From contig NZ_CP102830.1 of the NCBI RefSeq assembly GCF_024730785.1, forward strand, positions 744,001 to 808,000: 64,000 nt of DNA, written 5' to 3'. This stretch comes from Pseudomonas sp. LS44 (GTDB lineage: Bacteria; Pseudomonadota; Gammaproteobacteria; Pseudomonadales; Pseudomonadaceae). The notes beneath the pieces are model-generated. The model made no database searches, was not told where the DNA came from, and was given only the letters and a program-made list of their open reading frames with translations. Of the stretch, positions 48,212-58,486 are shown piece after piece (the first letter of the stretch is position 1; each line of letters starts with the position of its first letter). Position numbers and translations under genes: made by a program.

Positions 48212-50662
48212 ATGTCCGACCCCCTAGCTGCTGGCCTCCGGTTGGCGCCTGAAGCGCTGACCCGTCCCTTCGCTCCTGATCAATTCAATTTCACCGTTAC
48301 CGAAGAATTGGAGCCGTTTCGCGGCGTACTTGGGCAAGAGCGCGCAGTCGAGGCGTTGCAGTTTGGTGTGGCAATGCCGCGTGCCGGTTACAACGTGTTC
48401 GTCATGGGCGAGCCGGGTACCGGGCGTTTTTCCTTCGTCAAACGCTACCTCAAGGCCGAAGCCAAGCGCCTGCGCACGCCGGCCGACTGGGTGTACGTCA
48501 ATCATTACGACGAACCGCGCGAGCCGCGGGCGCTGGAACTACCGCCGGGGACGGCGGCGGAATTCATCGCCGATATCGAAGTACTGATCGACAACCTGCT
48601 GGCGACCTTCCCGGCGGCTTTCGAGCATCCCGCCTATCAGCAGAAGAAAAGCGCCATCGACCGCGCCTTCAATCAGCGCTATGACCGCGCCCTGGATGTG
48701 ATCGAAAAGCTCTCGCTGGAAAAAAGCATCGCGCTGTACCGCGACAGCAACAACATCGCCTTCACGCCGATGAAAGAGGGCAAGGCGCTGGATGAAGCCG
48801 AGTTCGGCCAGCTGCCCGAAACCGAGCGCGAGCGCTTCCATGCCGATATTTCCGAGCTGGAAGATCGCCTTAACGAAGGGCTGGCCAGCCTGCCGCAGTG
48901 GAAGCGCGAGTCGAGCAATCTGCTGCGCCATCTCAATGAAGAAACCATTACCCTGGCGCTGCAGCCGCTGCTCTCACCGCTGTCGGAAAAGTACGCGGAA
49001 AACGCCGGCGTGTGCGGCTATCTGCAAGCCATGCAGGTGTACCTGCTGAAAACCGTGGTCGAGCAATTGGTCGAGGTGGAAAAGGTCGACGCGCAGACCC
49101 GCAAACTGCTCGAAGAGCAGTATTGCCCGTGTCTGGTGGTCGATCATCACGTCAGCGGCGGCGCGCCGGTGGTGTTCGAGTCGCACCCGACTTACGACAA
49201 CCTGTTCGGCCGCATCGAATACGGCACCGACCAGGGCGCCTTGTACACCAGCTACCGGCAGCTACGCCCGGGTGCGCTGCACCGCGCCAACGGCGGCTTT
49301 CTGGTCCTGGAGGCGGAGAAGCTACTCACCGAGCCGTTCGTCTGGGAAGCGCTCAAGCGCGCGCTGCACGGCGGCAAGCTGAAAATGGAGTCGCCGCTCG
49401 GCGATTTGGGGCGTCTGGCCACCGTGACCCTGAGCCCGCAAGTCATTCCGCTGCAGGTGAAGATCATCATCATTGGCTCGCGGCAGCTGTACTACGCACT
49501 GCAGGACAACGATCCGGATTTCCAGGAGATGTTCCGCGTGCTGGTGGATTTCGACGAGGAAATTCCCCTCTCCGATGACAGCCTGGAGCAATTCGCCCAG
49601 CTGCTGAAAACCCGCACCTCCGAAGAGGGCATGGCGCCCTTGACCGCCGATGCCGTGGCGCGTCTGGCCACCTACAGCGCGCGTCTGGCCGAGCACCAGC
49701 AGCGCTTGTCGGCGCGGATCGGCGATTTGTTCCAATTGGTCAGCGAGGCCGATTTCATCCGCCAACTGGCCGGTGAGCAGGTCACCGATGCCGGGCATAT
49801 CGAGCGCGCCTTGAAGGCCAAGGCGACCCGGACCGGACGCGTTTCGGCGCGGATTCTCGACGACATGCTGGCCGGCGTGATCCTCATCGACACCGCGGGC
49901 GCGGCGGTCGGCAAGTGCAACGGGCTGACGGTTCTGGAGGTGGGCGATTCGGCGTTCGGTGTCCCAGCGCGGATTTCCGCCACCGTCTATCCGGGGGCTT
50001 CGGGTATCGTCGACATCGAGCGCGAGGTCAATCTCGGCCAACCGATTCACTCCAAGGGCGTGATGATCCTCACCGGCTATCTCGGTAGTCGTTACGCCCA
50101 GGAGTTCCCCCTGGCGATCTCGGCGAGCATCGCCCTCGAGCAGTCCTACGGCTACGTCGACGGCGATAGCGCCTCGCTGGGCGAGGTCTGCACGCTGATC
50201 TCGGCCCTGTCGCGCACGCCGCTCAAGCAGTGCTATGCGATCACCGGTTCGATCAACCAGTTTGGCGAGGTGCAGGCAGTCGGCGGCGTCAACGAGAAGA
50301 TCGAAGGCTTCTTCCGTCTGTGCGAAGCGCGCGGGTTGACCGGTGAACAAGGGGTGATCATCCCGCAGGCCAACGTCAACACGCTGATGCTTGATGAGCG
50401 CGTCTTGCAGGCGGTGCGCGACGGGGTGTTCAACGTGTATTCGGTGCGCCAAGTCGATGAAGCGCTGAGCTTGCTGGTGGGCCAGTCGGTAGGTGCCGCC
50501 AACGAGCAAGGCCAGTTCCCGGCGGGCAGCGTCAACGCCAAGGTGGTTGAACGGCTGCGCGAAATTGCCGAAATGGAGCTGGAAGAGGAAGAGGAGAAGT
50601 TCTCCACCACCGAGTTGCAAGCGGTGGCCGCGCGCGTGGCTGAACAGGCCAAGCAATCCTGA
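48212..50662 (+). CDS. Lon-family ATP-dependent protease (LonB-like, non-canonical AAA domain)
   Basis: An 816-residue AAA-plus protease ending in an S16 (Lon) domain. The P-loop reads GEPGTGRFS (about residues 69-77), with Arg at the usual Lys, as is common in this AAA_32-type family. Helical insertions follow (residues 100-300). The Lon protease domain (about 570-780) has the catalytic dyad Ser653 in GDSASLGE and Lys696 in GGVNEKIEGFF. The C-terminus is acidic (MELEEEEEKFS). It degrades unknown substrates in the cytoplasm; it is a paralogue of, not a substitute for, housekeeping Lon. The ATG at 48212 follows AAGGATCTCCG. Confidence 0.94.
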   Translation: MSDPLAAGLRLAPEALTRPFAPDQFNFTVTEELEPFRGVLGQERAVEALQFGVAMPRAGYNVFVMGEPGTGRFSFVKRYLKAEAKRLRTPADWVYVNHYDEPREPRALELPPGTAAEFIADIEVLIDNLLATFPAAFEHPAYQQKKSAIDRAFNQRYDRALDVIEKLSLEKSIALYRDSNNIAFTPMKEGKALDEAEFGQLPETERERFHADISELEDRLNEGLASLPQWKRESSNLLRHLNEETITLALQPLLSPLSEKYAENAGVCGYLQAMQVYLLKTVVEQLVEVEKVDAQTRKLLEEQYCPCLVVDHHVSGGAPVVFESHPTYDNLFGRIEYGTDQGALYTSYRQLRPGALHRANGGFLVLEAEKLLTEPFVWEALKRALHGGKLKMESPLGDLGRLATVTLSPQVIPLQVKIIIIGSRQLYYALQDNDPDFQEMFRVLVDFDEEIPLSDDSLEQFAQLLKTRTSEEGMAPLTADAVARLATYSARLAEHQQRLSARIGDLFQLVSEADFIRQLAGEQVTDAGHIERALKAKATRTGRVSARILDDMLAGVILIDTAGAAVGKCNGLTVLEVGDSAFGVPARISATVYPGASGIVDIEREVNLGQPIHSKGVMILTGYLGSRYAQEFPLAISASIALEQSYGYVDGDSASLGEVCTLISALSRTPLKQCYAITGSINQFGEVQAVGGVNEKIEGFFRLCEARGLTGEQGVIIPQANVNTLMLDERVLQAVRDGVFNVYSVRQVDEALSLLVGQSVGAANEQGQFPAGSVNAKVVERLREIAEMELEEEEEKFSTTELQAVAARVAEQAKQS

Positions 50663-50766
50663 TTGGCCTGTACTAAAAACCCTGCCGGCCACTCGCTGGC
50701 TGGTCAGTCACTGAGCGCCACGCGCGCGGCCACGGTTTCAGTGGTGCGAAGCGGCTTTTCCAGGCG

Positions 50767-50801
50767 TCATCCACAGAATTATCCACAGGCTTTGGGGATA
50801 A
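50767..50801. promoter_or_regulatory. Cluster of DnaA-box-like sites
   Basis: TTATCCACA at 50779-50787 is a perfect DnaA box. TCATCCACA at 50767-50775 has one mismatch, and TTATCCCCA on the minus strand at 50793-50801 has one mismatch. They lie between the Lon-like gene and a small hypothetical gene; another perfect box is at 51278-51286. Confidence 0.5.
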
Positions 50802-50853
50802 CTGCGGGTCTTCCGGCTTCGCCCACTCGGGTGTAGTCTGAAGGCCGGACCTC

Positions 50854-51210
50854 ATGAGGGCCGCCGCCATGCCGCGTAGCCTTTGTCTAAGCCGCCAGTG
50901 TCTGGGAATGATCACGCGCATCGAGTGCGTGATTCGTCCGCTCGCCGGGGAATCCGGCTTGTGGATGTTGCTCTGCGCGGCCGGCATGGCTGACAGCCAA
51001 CCCTCCGCAATCAAGGCGCAGGGCCCATTCCACGGGCCTTTCGTCGCAGAATCGATACTCGAGGCGATCGCCGACAACCTGACGATGATGGGCTACGAGC
51101 CATCCTACGAACCGTCCATCTGGTGTCTGCATATGCAAGCGGAAATGCGTCGCCTGAATGCCGCTCGCGGGCGACCGTGGGGTGGCTGTCAGTTCAATCC
51201 GGAAACCTGA
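50854..51210 (+). CDS. Hypothetical protein conserved in Pseudomonas
   Basis: A 118-residue protein. The middle part ([20 protein letters not shown]... and [25 protein letters not shown]) has a protein-like pattern with a mixed alpha/beta outline, and from memory a small hypothetical gene stands at this place in P. aeruginosa. No domain is recognised. Starts at 50854, 50869 and 50908 are possible; the first has GAAGG about 9 nt upstream. It is bracketed by DnaA-box-like sites. Confidence 0.65.
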   Translation: MRAAAMPRSLCLSRQCLGMITRIECVIRPLAGESGLWMLLCAAGMADSQPSAIKAQGPFHGPFVAESILEAIADNLTMMGYEPSYEPSIWCLHMQAEMRRLNAARGRPWGGCQFNPET

Positions 51211-51277
51211 CGAAGGGGTCAGCGAGCACGGCCGGAATGCTCCACGCAGACGCCTCGCGCTCAACTCGCCGGTTAGG

Positions 51278-51286
51278 TTATCCACA
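51278..51286 (+). promoter_or_regulatory. DnaA box
   Basis: TTATCCACA, a perfect match to the DnaA consensus, lies 98 bp before the yqhA-like start, in the gap after the small hypothetical gene. Confidence 0.45.
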
Positions 51287-51383
51287 ATCGCGAAAACCGT
51301 TGCTGCTGGCTTCGGCGGTGCACTTGTCTGATGCAGTCGGGCCGGTATACTCGCCGTCGATTCGGTTTAGGCAGCGAGACTTC

Positions 51384-51875
51384 ATGGAACGTTTTATTGA
51401 AAATGCGATGTACGCCTCGCGCTGGTTGCTGGCGCCCATTTATTTCGGTTTATCGCTGGCCTTGCTGGCGCTGATGCTGAAATTTTTCCAGGAGGTCTAC
51501 CACCTTCTGCCGCTCGTGTTCGAAAAGACCGAAGCCGAGCTGATTCTGGTGCTGTTGTCGATGATCGACATGGCGCTGGTCGGCGGTCTGCTGGTGATGG
51601 TGATGATTTCCGGCTACGAGAACTTCGTCTCGCAACTGGACATCGACGAAGGCAAGGAGAAGCTCGACTGGCTGGGCAAGATGGATTCTGGCTCGCTGAA
51701 GATGAAGGTGGCCGCGTCCATCGTGGCGATTTCCTCGATCCACCTGCTGCGCATGTTCATGAATGCGGAGCAGATCGCCAACGACAAGCTGCTCTGGTAC
51801 GTGATCATTCACATGGTGTTCGTGGTTTCCGCCTTCGCCATGGGCTATCTGGACAAGCTGACCAAGCACGACTGA
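51384..51875 (+). CDS. YqhA/UPF0114 (TIGR00645) family membrane protein
   Basis: A 163-residue inner-membrane protein with three to four hydrophobic segments ([42 protein letters not shown], and two C-terminal ones). [31 protein letters not shown] in the loop is the family's conserved block. Function unknown. The open frame extends to 51123, but homologues start [15 protein letters not shown], at the ATG at 51384. Confidence 0.92.
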   Translation: MERFIENAMYASRWLLAPIYFGLSLALLALMLKFFQEVYHLLPLVFEKTEAELILVLLSMIDMALVGGLLVMVMISGYENFVSQLDIDEGKEKLDWLGKMDSGSLKMKVAASIVAISSIHLLRMFMNAEQIANDKLLWYVIIHMVFVVSAFAMGYLDKLTKHD

Positions 51876-51996
51876 CGGTCCCGATGCCCCTGTTTGCAAC
51901 GCCCGCACCGGCAACGGTGGCGGGCGTTGGCGTTTCTGGGCGATAGGCCATTTGTGCTAGTCTGGCCGCCCTTTTTTATCTCAGCGGAAGCCCGTG

Positions 51997-52614
51997 ATGT
52001 CCGAACTCAATCTCTCCACTGACGAAACCCGCGTCAGCTATGGCATCGGTCGCCAGCTTGGCGATCAACTGCGCGACAATCCGCCGCCAGGGGTAAGCCT
52101 CGACGCCGTTCTGGCCGGTTTGGGCGATGCGTTTCTCGGTCAAGCCAGCCGTGTCGGTCAGGAGGAGCTGAGCGCCAGCTTCCGTGCCATCCGCGAAATC
52201 ATGCAGGCGCAGGCGCAGGCGCAAGCCGATGCGGCCGCCGCCGTCGGTCGCGAGTTCCTCATTGAGAATGCCCAGCGTGACGGCATCACCCAGCTGCCAT
52301 CGGGCTTGCAATACGAAGTGCTGAATGCCGGCACGGGCCCTAAGCCGTCCCGCGAAGACAATGTGCGTACTCATTACCACGGCACGCTGGTCGACGGCAC
52401 CGTGTTCGACAGCTCGTATGAGCGCGGTCAGCCGGCCGAGTTTCCGGTGGGCGGCGTGATCGCAGGCTGGGTCGAGGCCTTGCAGTTGATGGGCACGGGC
52501 AGCAAATGGCGCCTGTATGTGCCGAGCGAGCTGGCCTATGGTGGTCAGTCGGCTGGCAGCATCCCGCCGCACAGCGCGCTGATCTTCGACGTCGAGTTGC
52601 TGGAAATCCTCTAA
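51997..52614 (+). CDS. fklB: FKBP-type peptidyl-prolyl isomerase
   Basis: A 205-residue FklB/FkpA-type isomerase. The N-terminal dimerisation domain (SYGIGRQLGDQLRDN...) has long helices with a Gln/Ala run, and the C-terminal FKBP domain (about 105-205) has VRTHYHGTLVDGTVFDSSYERG, FPVGGVIAGWVEALQLM, WRLYVPSELAYG and IFDVELLEI, the active-site strands. No signal peptide is seen, so it should be cytoplasmic. The ATG at 51997 follows GCGGAAGCCC; the GTG at 51994 directly before it is less likely. Confidence 0.94.
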   Translation: MSELNLSTDETRVSYGIGRQLGDQLRDNPPPGVSLDAVLAGLGDAFLGQASRVGQEELSASFRAIREIMQAQAQAQADAAAAVGREFLIENAQRDGITQLPSGLQYEVLNAGTGPKPSREDNVRTHYHGTLVDGTVFDSSYERGQPAEFPVGGVIAGWVEALQLMGTGSKWRLYVPSELAYGGQSAGSIPPHSALIFDVELLEIL

Positions 52615-52633
52615 CGCCTCAGTGCGTTGAGCG

Positions 52634-52667
52634 AAAAGGCCGAAATCCGCGAGGGTTTCGGCCTTTT
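52634..52667 (+). terminator. Intrinsic terminator of fklB
   Basis: AAAAGGCCGAAA and TTTCGGCCTTTT form a perfect 12-bp stem with a 10-nt loop, 20 bp after the stop. It may serve both strands. Confidence 0.9.
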
Positions 52668-52680
52668 GCTGTCCGCAGGC

Positions 52681-52923
52681 TCAATGCGTTTCGTGCGCCG
52701 GTCTGAGCGCACGGGCATAGCAGAACAGGAATAGATTGCGCACCAATTCCTTGAGAATCAGCGGCTCGCTGGAATTCAGGCCAGCAAAGTCGAGTTCTCC
52801 CTGATCGCGCAACTCTTCCAGCGCGTCCTCTTCCAGCAGTGCACACACAGCGCCGGTTTCCCGATGGAGGATGCGCAAATACGGGTGCGGGCGGTCTAGC
52901 CAGGCATCGATTAAATACGTCAT
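52681..52923 (-). CDS. Small conserved Pseudomonas protein of unknown function
   Basis: An 80-residue acidic soluble protein (MTYLIDAWLDRPHPYLRILH..., ALLEEDALEELRDQGELDF). The ATG at 52923 has AAGGAGAC at the right distance, so it is well translated. From memory it matches PA4570 by position between fklB and ispB. A Fur-box-like sequence (52948-52966) covers its probable promoter. No domain is recognised. Confidence 0.85.
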   Translation of the reverse strand: MTYLIDAWLDRPHPYLRILHRETGAVCALLEEDALEELRDQGELDFAGLNSSEPLILKELVRNLFLFCYARALRPAHETH

Positions 52924-52947
52924 GGCTCGTCTCCTTGCTCTTAAGTT

Positions 52948-52966
52948 GATAAGAATAATTCCTATT
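52948..52966. promoter_or_regulatory. Fur-box-like sequence upstream of the small protein gene
   Basis: GATAAGAATAATTCCTATT matches the 19-bp Fur consensus at 13 positions. On the minus strand it covers the -10 of a possible promoter TTGCCA-16-TATTCT. Confidence 0.3.
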
Positions 52967-53010
52967 AGCAGAATGGCAAGAAGTGTTGAGCTTTTCCAGA
53001 TGAAATGAAA

Positions 53011-53031
53011 AACCCGCCACGAGGGCGGGTT
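53011..53031 (-). terminator. Intrinsic terminator of ispB
   Basis: On the minus strand AACCCGCC-CTCGT-GGCGGGTT followed by TTT forms an 8-bp stem 20 bp after the ispB stop. Confidence 0.88.
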
Positions 53032-53050
53032 CTTTTGGTTTCCAAAGCTG

Positions 53051-54019
53051 TCAGTGCGTGCGGGCTACGGCAAACTGCGTGAGTTCGAGCAGTGCATCGC
53101 GATAGATGCTCGGCGGGAGTTCGTCCAGGCAGGCGCTGGCTTGAGCGGCATAGCTGCGGGCCAATTGCGCGGTGTAGTCGAGCGCGCCGGCGGTCTCGAC
53201 GGCTCCGCGAATGCTTTCCAGATCGTCGATGCCGCCTTGCTGAATGGCCTTGCGGACCAATGCAGCTTGTTCCGGAGTGCCTTCGCGCATGGTGTAGATC
53301 AGCGGCAGGGTGGGTTTGCCTTCGGCCAGATCATCGCCGACGTTCTTGCCGAGGGTTTCGGCGTCGCCGCGATAATCGAGCAAATCGTCGACCAGCTGGA
53401 AGGCGACGCCTAAATGATCGCCAAAGGTTCTCAGTGCTTCGATCTGCGCGGCAGGCGCAGCGGCGAGCAGGGCGGCGCTCTGGGTCGAGGCTTCGAAGAG
53501 CATCGCAGTCTTGCTGCGGATGACTTCCATGTAGATCTCTTCCGTGGTGCTCGCATCGCGCACCTTGGACAGTTGCAGGACTTCACCCTCGGCGATCACC
53601 CGGGTGGCCTTGGAGAGAATCTGCATGACCGGCAGCGAGCCCAGCTCGACCATCATCTCGAACGAGCGGGAGTACAGGAAATCGCCAACCAGAACGCTCG
53701 GCGCATTGCCCCACAAGGCATTGGCGGTGGAGCGGCCGCGGCGCATGCCGGACATGTCGACTACGTCGTCATGCAGCAGAGTGGCGGTGTGGAGGAACTC
53801 GATAGTCGCCGCCAGCAGGCGTAAATCATCGTTTTGATAACCGAGCGCCTTGCCGCTGAGCAGCACCAGCAAGGGACGCAAGCGTTTGCCGCCAGCGGAG
53901 ATGATGTAGTCACCGATTTTTTCCACCAGCGGCACGCGGGAAACCAGCTGCTTTCTGATGATGCCATCGACAGCGGTAAAATCGTCCGCCACCACTTGAT
54001 AGAAAGCCTGTGGTTGCAT
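53051..54019 (-). CDS. ispB: Octaprenyl diphosphate synthase (polyprenyl synthetase)
   Basis: A 322-residue trans-prenyltransferase that makes the side chain of ubiquinone. The first aspartate-rich motif is DDVVD (84-88) and the second DDLLD (about 211-215); GGKRLRP (43-49) binds isopentenyl diphosphate. The two residues before the first DDxxD are not bulky in a way that would fix a short chain, as expected for a long-chain enzyme. The frame begins at a TTG at 54028; the ATG at 54019 is chosen, with GAGGAGC 12 nt upstream. It is divergent from rplU. Confidence 0.96.
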   Translation of the reverse strand: MQPQAFYQVVADDFTAVDGIIRKQLVSRVPLVEKIGDYIISAGGKRLRPLLVLLSGKALGYQNDDLRLLAATIEFLHTATLLHDDVVDMSGMRRGRSTANALWGNAPSVLVGDFLYSRSFEMMVELGSLPVMQILSKATRVIAEGEVLQLSKVRDASTTEEIYMEVIRSKTAMLFEASTQSAALLAAAPAAQIEALRTFGDHLGVAFQLVDDLLDYRGDAETLGKNVGDDLAEGKPTLPLIYTMREGTPEQAALVRKAIQQGGIDDLESIRGAVETAGALDYTAQLARSYAAQASACLDELPPSIYRDALLELTQFAVARTH

Positions 54020-54098
54020 CAGTGACAAGTGCTCCTCGAAGAATGCGCGGCATGCTAGGTGGCGGGGTAGGGGCTGTCAAGGCAGGTACTGGCGGCGC

Positions 54099-54127
54099 TT
54101 GCGGAGCGCCCGCGGCTTGCGTACAAT
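54099..54127 (+). promoter_or_regulatory. Sigma-70 promoter of rplU-rpmA
   Basis: TTGCGG (54099-54104) and TACAAT (54122-54127) are separated by exactly 17 bp. The resulting leader of about 130 nt is long enough for ribosomal-protein leader control. Confidence 0.75.
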
Positions 54128-54262
54128 CGCGGCCCCTGAACTTCCCTGGGCAGCACCTGCCTTACGCAAATTGCAAGGGCGTCCTTCCGGCCCCGAGCAG
54201 CCATGCCAGCCAATACCTCTACCTATAAAGTGCTGGGTGAGCAGGATTAACGGAGATATATC

Positions 54263-54574
54263 ATGTACGCAGTAATTGTTACCGGTGGCAAACAATACAA
54301 AGTCACCGAGGGCGAATTCCTCAAGGTCGAAAAGCTCGAAATCGCCACTGGCGAAAGCGTGACTTTTGACCGCGTTCTGCTGGTTGCCAACGGCGACAGC
54401 GTGAGCATCGGCGCGCCGGTAGTTGAAGGTGCCAAGGTTGTGGCTGAAGTGGTTTCCCAAGGTCGTCACGACAAAGTCACCATCATCAAGTTCCGCCGTC
54501 GTAAGCACCACATGAAGCGTCAGGGCCACCGTCAGTGGTTCACTGAGATCAAAATCACTGGTATTTCGGCCTAA
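54263..54574 (+). CDS. rplU: 50S ribosomal protein L21
   Basis: A 103-residue ribosomal protein with the family start [20 protein letters not shown] and the C-terminal signature [20 protein letters not shown]. It is the first gene of the rplU-rpmA operon. The ATG at 54263 follows ACGGAGATATATC. Confidence 0.99.
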   Translation: MYAVIVTGGKQYKVTEGEFLKVEKLEIATGESVTFDRVLLVANGDSVSIGAPVVEGAKVVAEVVSQGRHDKVTIIKFRRRKHHMKRQGHRQWFTEIKITGISA

Positions 54575-54611
54575 TTCTTTCGGCCCAAATCCTTATTAGG
54601 AGTATTGACTC

Positions 54612-54869
54612 ATGGCACACAAAAAAGCTGGTGGTAGTACCCGCAACGGTCGCGACTCAGAATCTAAACGCCTTGGCGTGAAGATGTACGGCGGCCAGGC
54701 TATCAAAGCAGGCAACATCATCGTGCGTCAGCGCGGTACCCAATTCCACGCTGGTTACGGCGTTGGCATGGGTAAAGATCACACTCTGTTCGCTAAAGTC
54801 GAAGGCGTGATCAAGTTTGAAGTTAAAGGCGCCTTCGGTCGTCGTTACGTGAGCGTCGTCGCGGCCTAA
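54612..54869 (+). CDS. rpmA: 50S ribosomal protein L27
   Basis: An 85-residue ribosomal protein that starts [20 protein letters not shown], whose N-terminus reaches the peptidyl transferase centre. [24 protein letters not shown] is the family core. No N-terminal cleavage extension of the Firmicutes type is present. It lies 37 bp after rplU. Confidence 0.99.
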   Translation: MAHKKAGGSTRNGRDSESKRLGVKMYGGQAIKAGNIIVRQRGTQFHAGYGVGMGKDHTLFAKVEGVIKFEVKGAFGRRYVSVVAA

Positions 54870-54883
54870 TCGCGATGTTGCTG

Positions 54884-54915
54884 AAAAGCCCTGTCTCGCG
54901 ACGGGGCTTTTTTGT
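54884..54915 (+). terminator. Intrinsic terminator of rplU-rpmA
   Basis: AAAAGCCC-TGTC-TCGC-GACG-GGGCTTTTTT forms a long stem with one G-U pair and a run of T, just after the rpmA stop. Confidence 0.88.
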
Positions 54916-54991
54916 TTCTGAGGTGGTGAGGCTTTTGCAAAATCGGTTCGTTTAATTTTGCAAAGGCCTTATGGTTTATTGAGTTATCTAG

Positions 54992-56242
<1,251 letters not shown>

Positions 56243-56307
56243 GTCGCGACGCTGTTTCTAAATGATCGCAAGGCAGCACTGACGAGTGCCGTTAAGGTTG
56301 GATGGAG

Positions 56308-57426
56308 ATGCGGGACAAGGTGACTGGCGCGCAGCGCTGGGTGGTGAAGATCGGCAGCGCGCTGTTGACTGCCGATGGGCGCGGCCTGGATCGTGCGGCG
56401 ATGGCGGTGTGGGTCGAGCAGATGGTCGCCTTGCGTGAGGCGGGTGTCGAATTGGTGCTGGTTTCATCTGGTGCGGTGGCGGCGGGCATGAGTCGTCTTG
56501 GCTGGCCGGTGCGCCCCAGTGCCATCCATGAGCTGCAGGCGGCTGCCTCGGTGGGGCAGATGGGGTTGGTGCAGGCCTGGGAGTCCAGTTTCGCCCAGCA
56601 TGGTCGGCACACCGCACAGATTCTCCTGACCCATGATGACTTGTCTGATCGCAAGCGCTATCTGAATGCGCGCAGCACTTTGCGGACGTTGGTTGATCTG
56701 GGTGTGATTCCAGTGATCAACGAGAACGACACGGTGGTCACTGATGAGATCCGCTTCGGCGACAACGACACCTTGGCGGCGTTGGTTGCCAACCTGGTCG
56801 AGGCTGACCTGCTGGTCATCCTGACTGATCGCGACGGCATGTTCGATGCTGATCCGCGTTTTAACCCCGATGCTCAGCTGATTTCCGAGGCGCGCGCCGA
56901 TGATGCGGCGCTCGATGCCGTGGCGGGCGGTACCGGTGGTGCGTTGGGTCGTGGCGGCATGCAAACCAAGTTGCGTGCGGCGCGCCTCGCGGCGCGTTCC
57001 GGTGCGCATACCATCATCGTCGGTGGCGGGATATCGCAGGTCCTGTCACGCCTTAGGGTTGGTGAGCGCCTGGGGACCTTGCTGGCGCCTGAGCGTGGCC
57101 TGCTGGCTGCGCGCAAACAGTGGTTGGCGGGGCATCTGCAAACCCGTGGCGTACTTACCTTGGATGCTGGGGCGGTGAATGCGCTGATAACCGGTGGCAA
57201 AAGTCTGTTGCCGGTGGGTGTTAAGGCCGTACAGGGCAATTTCCGCAGGGGCGAGATGGTGCTGTGTGTTGCGCCCGACGGTCGCGAGGTGGCTCGTGGG
57301 TTGGTGAACTACAGTGCGGTCGAGGCGCAGAAAATTCTCGGTCAGCCTTCAGATGGTATCGAGCGACTGCTGGGTTACGTCGATGAGCCTGAGTTGGTGC
57401 ATCGCGATAATCTGATTCTGATCTAG
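56308..57426 (+). CDS. proB: Glutamate 5-kinase
   Basis: A 372-residue enzyme for the first step of proline synthesis (glutamate to glutamyl-5-phosphate). The amino-acid-kinase domain begins [11 protein letters not shown], with [28 protein letters not shown] and the [19 protein letters not shown] region; the PUA domain covers about residues 275-355 ([22 protein letters not shown]). The ATG at 56308 (MRDKVTG) is preferred; an ATG two codons earlier at 56302 is possible. proA is not adjacent. Confidence 0.97.
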   Translation: MRDKVTGAQRWVVKIGSALLTADGRGLDRAAMAVWVEQMVALREAGVELVLVSSGAVAAGMSRLGWPVRPSAIHELQAAASVGQMGLVQAWESSFAQHGRHTAQILLTHDDLSDRKRYLNARSTLRTLVDLGVIPVINENDTVVTDEIRFGDNDTLAALVANLVEADLLVILTDRDGMFDADPRFNPDAQLISEARADDAALDAVAGGTGGALGRGGMQTKLRAARLAARSGAHTIIVGGGISQVLSRLRVGERLGTLLAPERGLLAARKQWLAGHLQTRGVLTLDAGAVNALITGGKSLLPVGVKAVQGNFRRGEMVLCVAPDGREVARGLVNYSAVEAQKILGQPSDGIERLLGYVDEPELVHRDNLILI

Positions 57427-57448
57427 CCGAACGCGATTGGAGGGATGA

Positions 57449-57910
57449 ATGCGCGCCAAGGGATTTTTCGGTCTGTTATTAGCGCTGCCCTTGTGGGCGA
57501 GTGCCGAGGAAATCGGTCAGGTCTCGACCGTGTTCAAGTGGGTGGGGCCTAACGACAGGATTGTCGTTGAGGCCTTCGATGATCCGCAGGTCGAAGGTGT
57601 GACCTGTTACCTGTCGCGTGCCAAGACGGGTGGGGTCAAAGGTGGTTTGGGGTTGGCCGAAGATCGCGCCGAGGCGTCCATCGCCTGTCGTCAGGTCGGC
57701 CCCATTCGCTTCGTTGCGGAATTGAAAGATGGCGATGAAGTCTTCAAGGAGCGCACCTCGCTGGTATTCAAGACCATGCAGGTGGTGCGCTTCTTCGATC
57801 GCAAGCGCAATGCGCTGGTTTATCTCGTCTACAGCGACCGGGTTATCGAGGGTAGCCCGCAAAATGCGGTGACCGCGATTCCAATTCTGCCGTGGCCAAA
57901 GAATCTTTAA
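57449..57910 (+). CDS. creA: CreA family periplasmic protein
   Basis: A 153-residue exported protein. The signal peptide is [19 protein letters not shown] with cleavage after residue 19. The mature part has the family blocks [51 protein letters not shown] and [23 protein letters not shown]; the two Cys probably pair. Function unknown; it is not linked to creBCD here. Confidence 0.93.
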   Translation: MRAKGFFGLLLALPLWASAEEIGQVSTVFKWVGPNDRIVVEAFDDPQVEGVTCYLSRAKTGGVKGGLGLAEDRAEASIACRQVGPIRFVAELKDGDEVFKERTSLVFKTMQVVRFFDRKRNALVYLVYSDRVIEGSPQNAVTAIPILPWPKNL

Positions 57911-57974
57911 GCCGCTAATAAAAGTCGGCTTTCTCGTAAACGATGTGACATGAATTTTTTCAGGCAATAAAAAA

Positions 57975-57989
57975 CCGGCCAATGGCCGG
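57975..57989. terminator. Bidirectional terminator between creA and rpsT
   Basis: CCGGCC-AAT-GGCCGG stem, preceded by AAAAA and followed by TTTTT, so it can end transcription from both sides. Confidence 0.88.
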
Positions 57990-58011
57990 CTTTTTATGCA
58001 AGTGCGTCGCC

Positions 58012-58290
58012 TTAGGCGGCAGCAGCTTCGCCGAGTGCCTTGATGTGGGCATTCAGGCGGCTCTTATGGCGAGCGGCTTTGTTCTTGTGGATGATGCCCT
58101 TGTCGGCCATGCGGTCGATTACGGGTACAGCCAGGGTGTAAGCACTCTTGGCCAGATCGAGATCTTTGGCGTCGAGAGCCTTGACCACGTTCTTGATGTA
58201 AGTGCGAACCATGGAGCGCAGGCTGGCGTTGTGGCTACGACGCTTCTCAGCCTGTTTAGCGCGTTTTTTGGCAGAAGGTGTATTGGCCAC
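58012..58290 (-). CDS. rpsT: 30S ribosomal protein S20
   Basis: A 92-residue all-helical ribosomal protein: [20 protein letters not shown] at the N-terminus, [13 protein letters not shown], and [22 protein letters not shown]. It starts with GTG at 58290 after GAGGAGCTCGACG. It lies convergent to creA and divergent from murJ. Confidence 0.98.
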   Translation of the reverse strand: MANTPSAKKRAKQAEKRRSHNASLRSMVRTYIKNVVKALDAKDLDLAKSAYTLAVPVIDRMADKGIIHKNKAARHKSRLNAHIKALGEAAAA

Positions 58291-58486
58291 CGTCGAGCTC
58301 CTCGAAAAAAACTTATGGATTTGCTGAACAAATTAAGGCCGCGAATGATGCCGATGTGTTTGCTGGTTGTCAAGGAAACTGGGCGCTATCGATGAGCGGT
58401 CGGTGGCGTGCTTTCTTGCTGGCCGCGCTCTACACTCGGCGGCCTGCGGCCTAACGCACCTCTTATCGACGCCAGAATCTAAATCT

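Noticed and set aside
50767..51286. Chromosomal origin of replication
   Set aside because: No dnaA, dnaN, rpmH, gidA or par genes are near and there is no AT-rich unwinding region.
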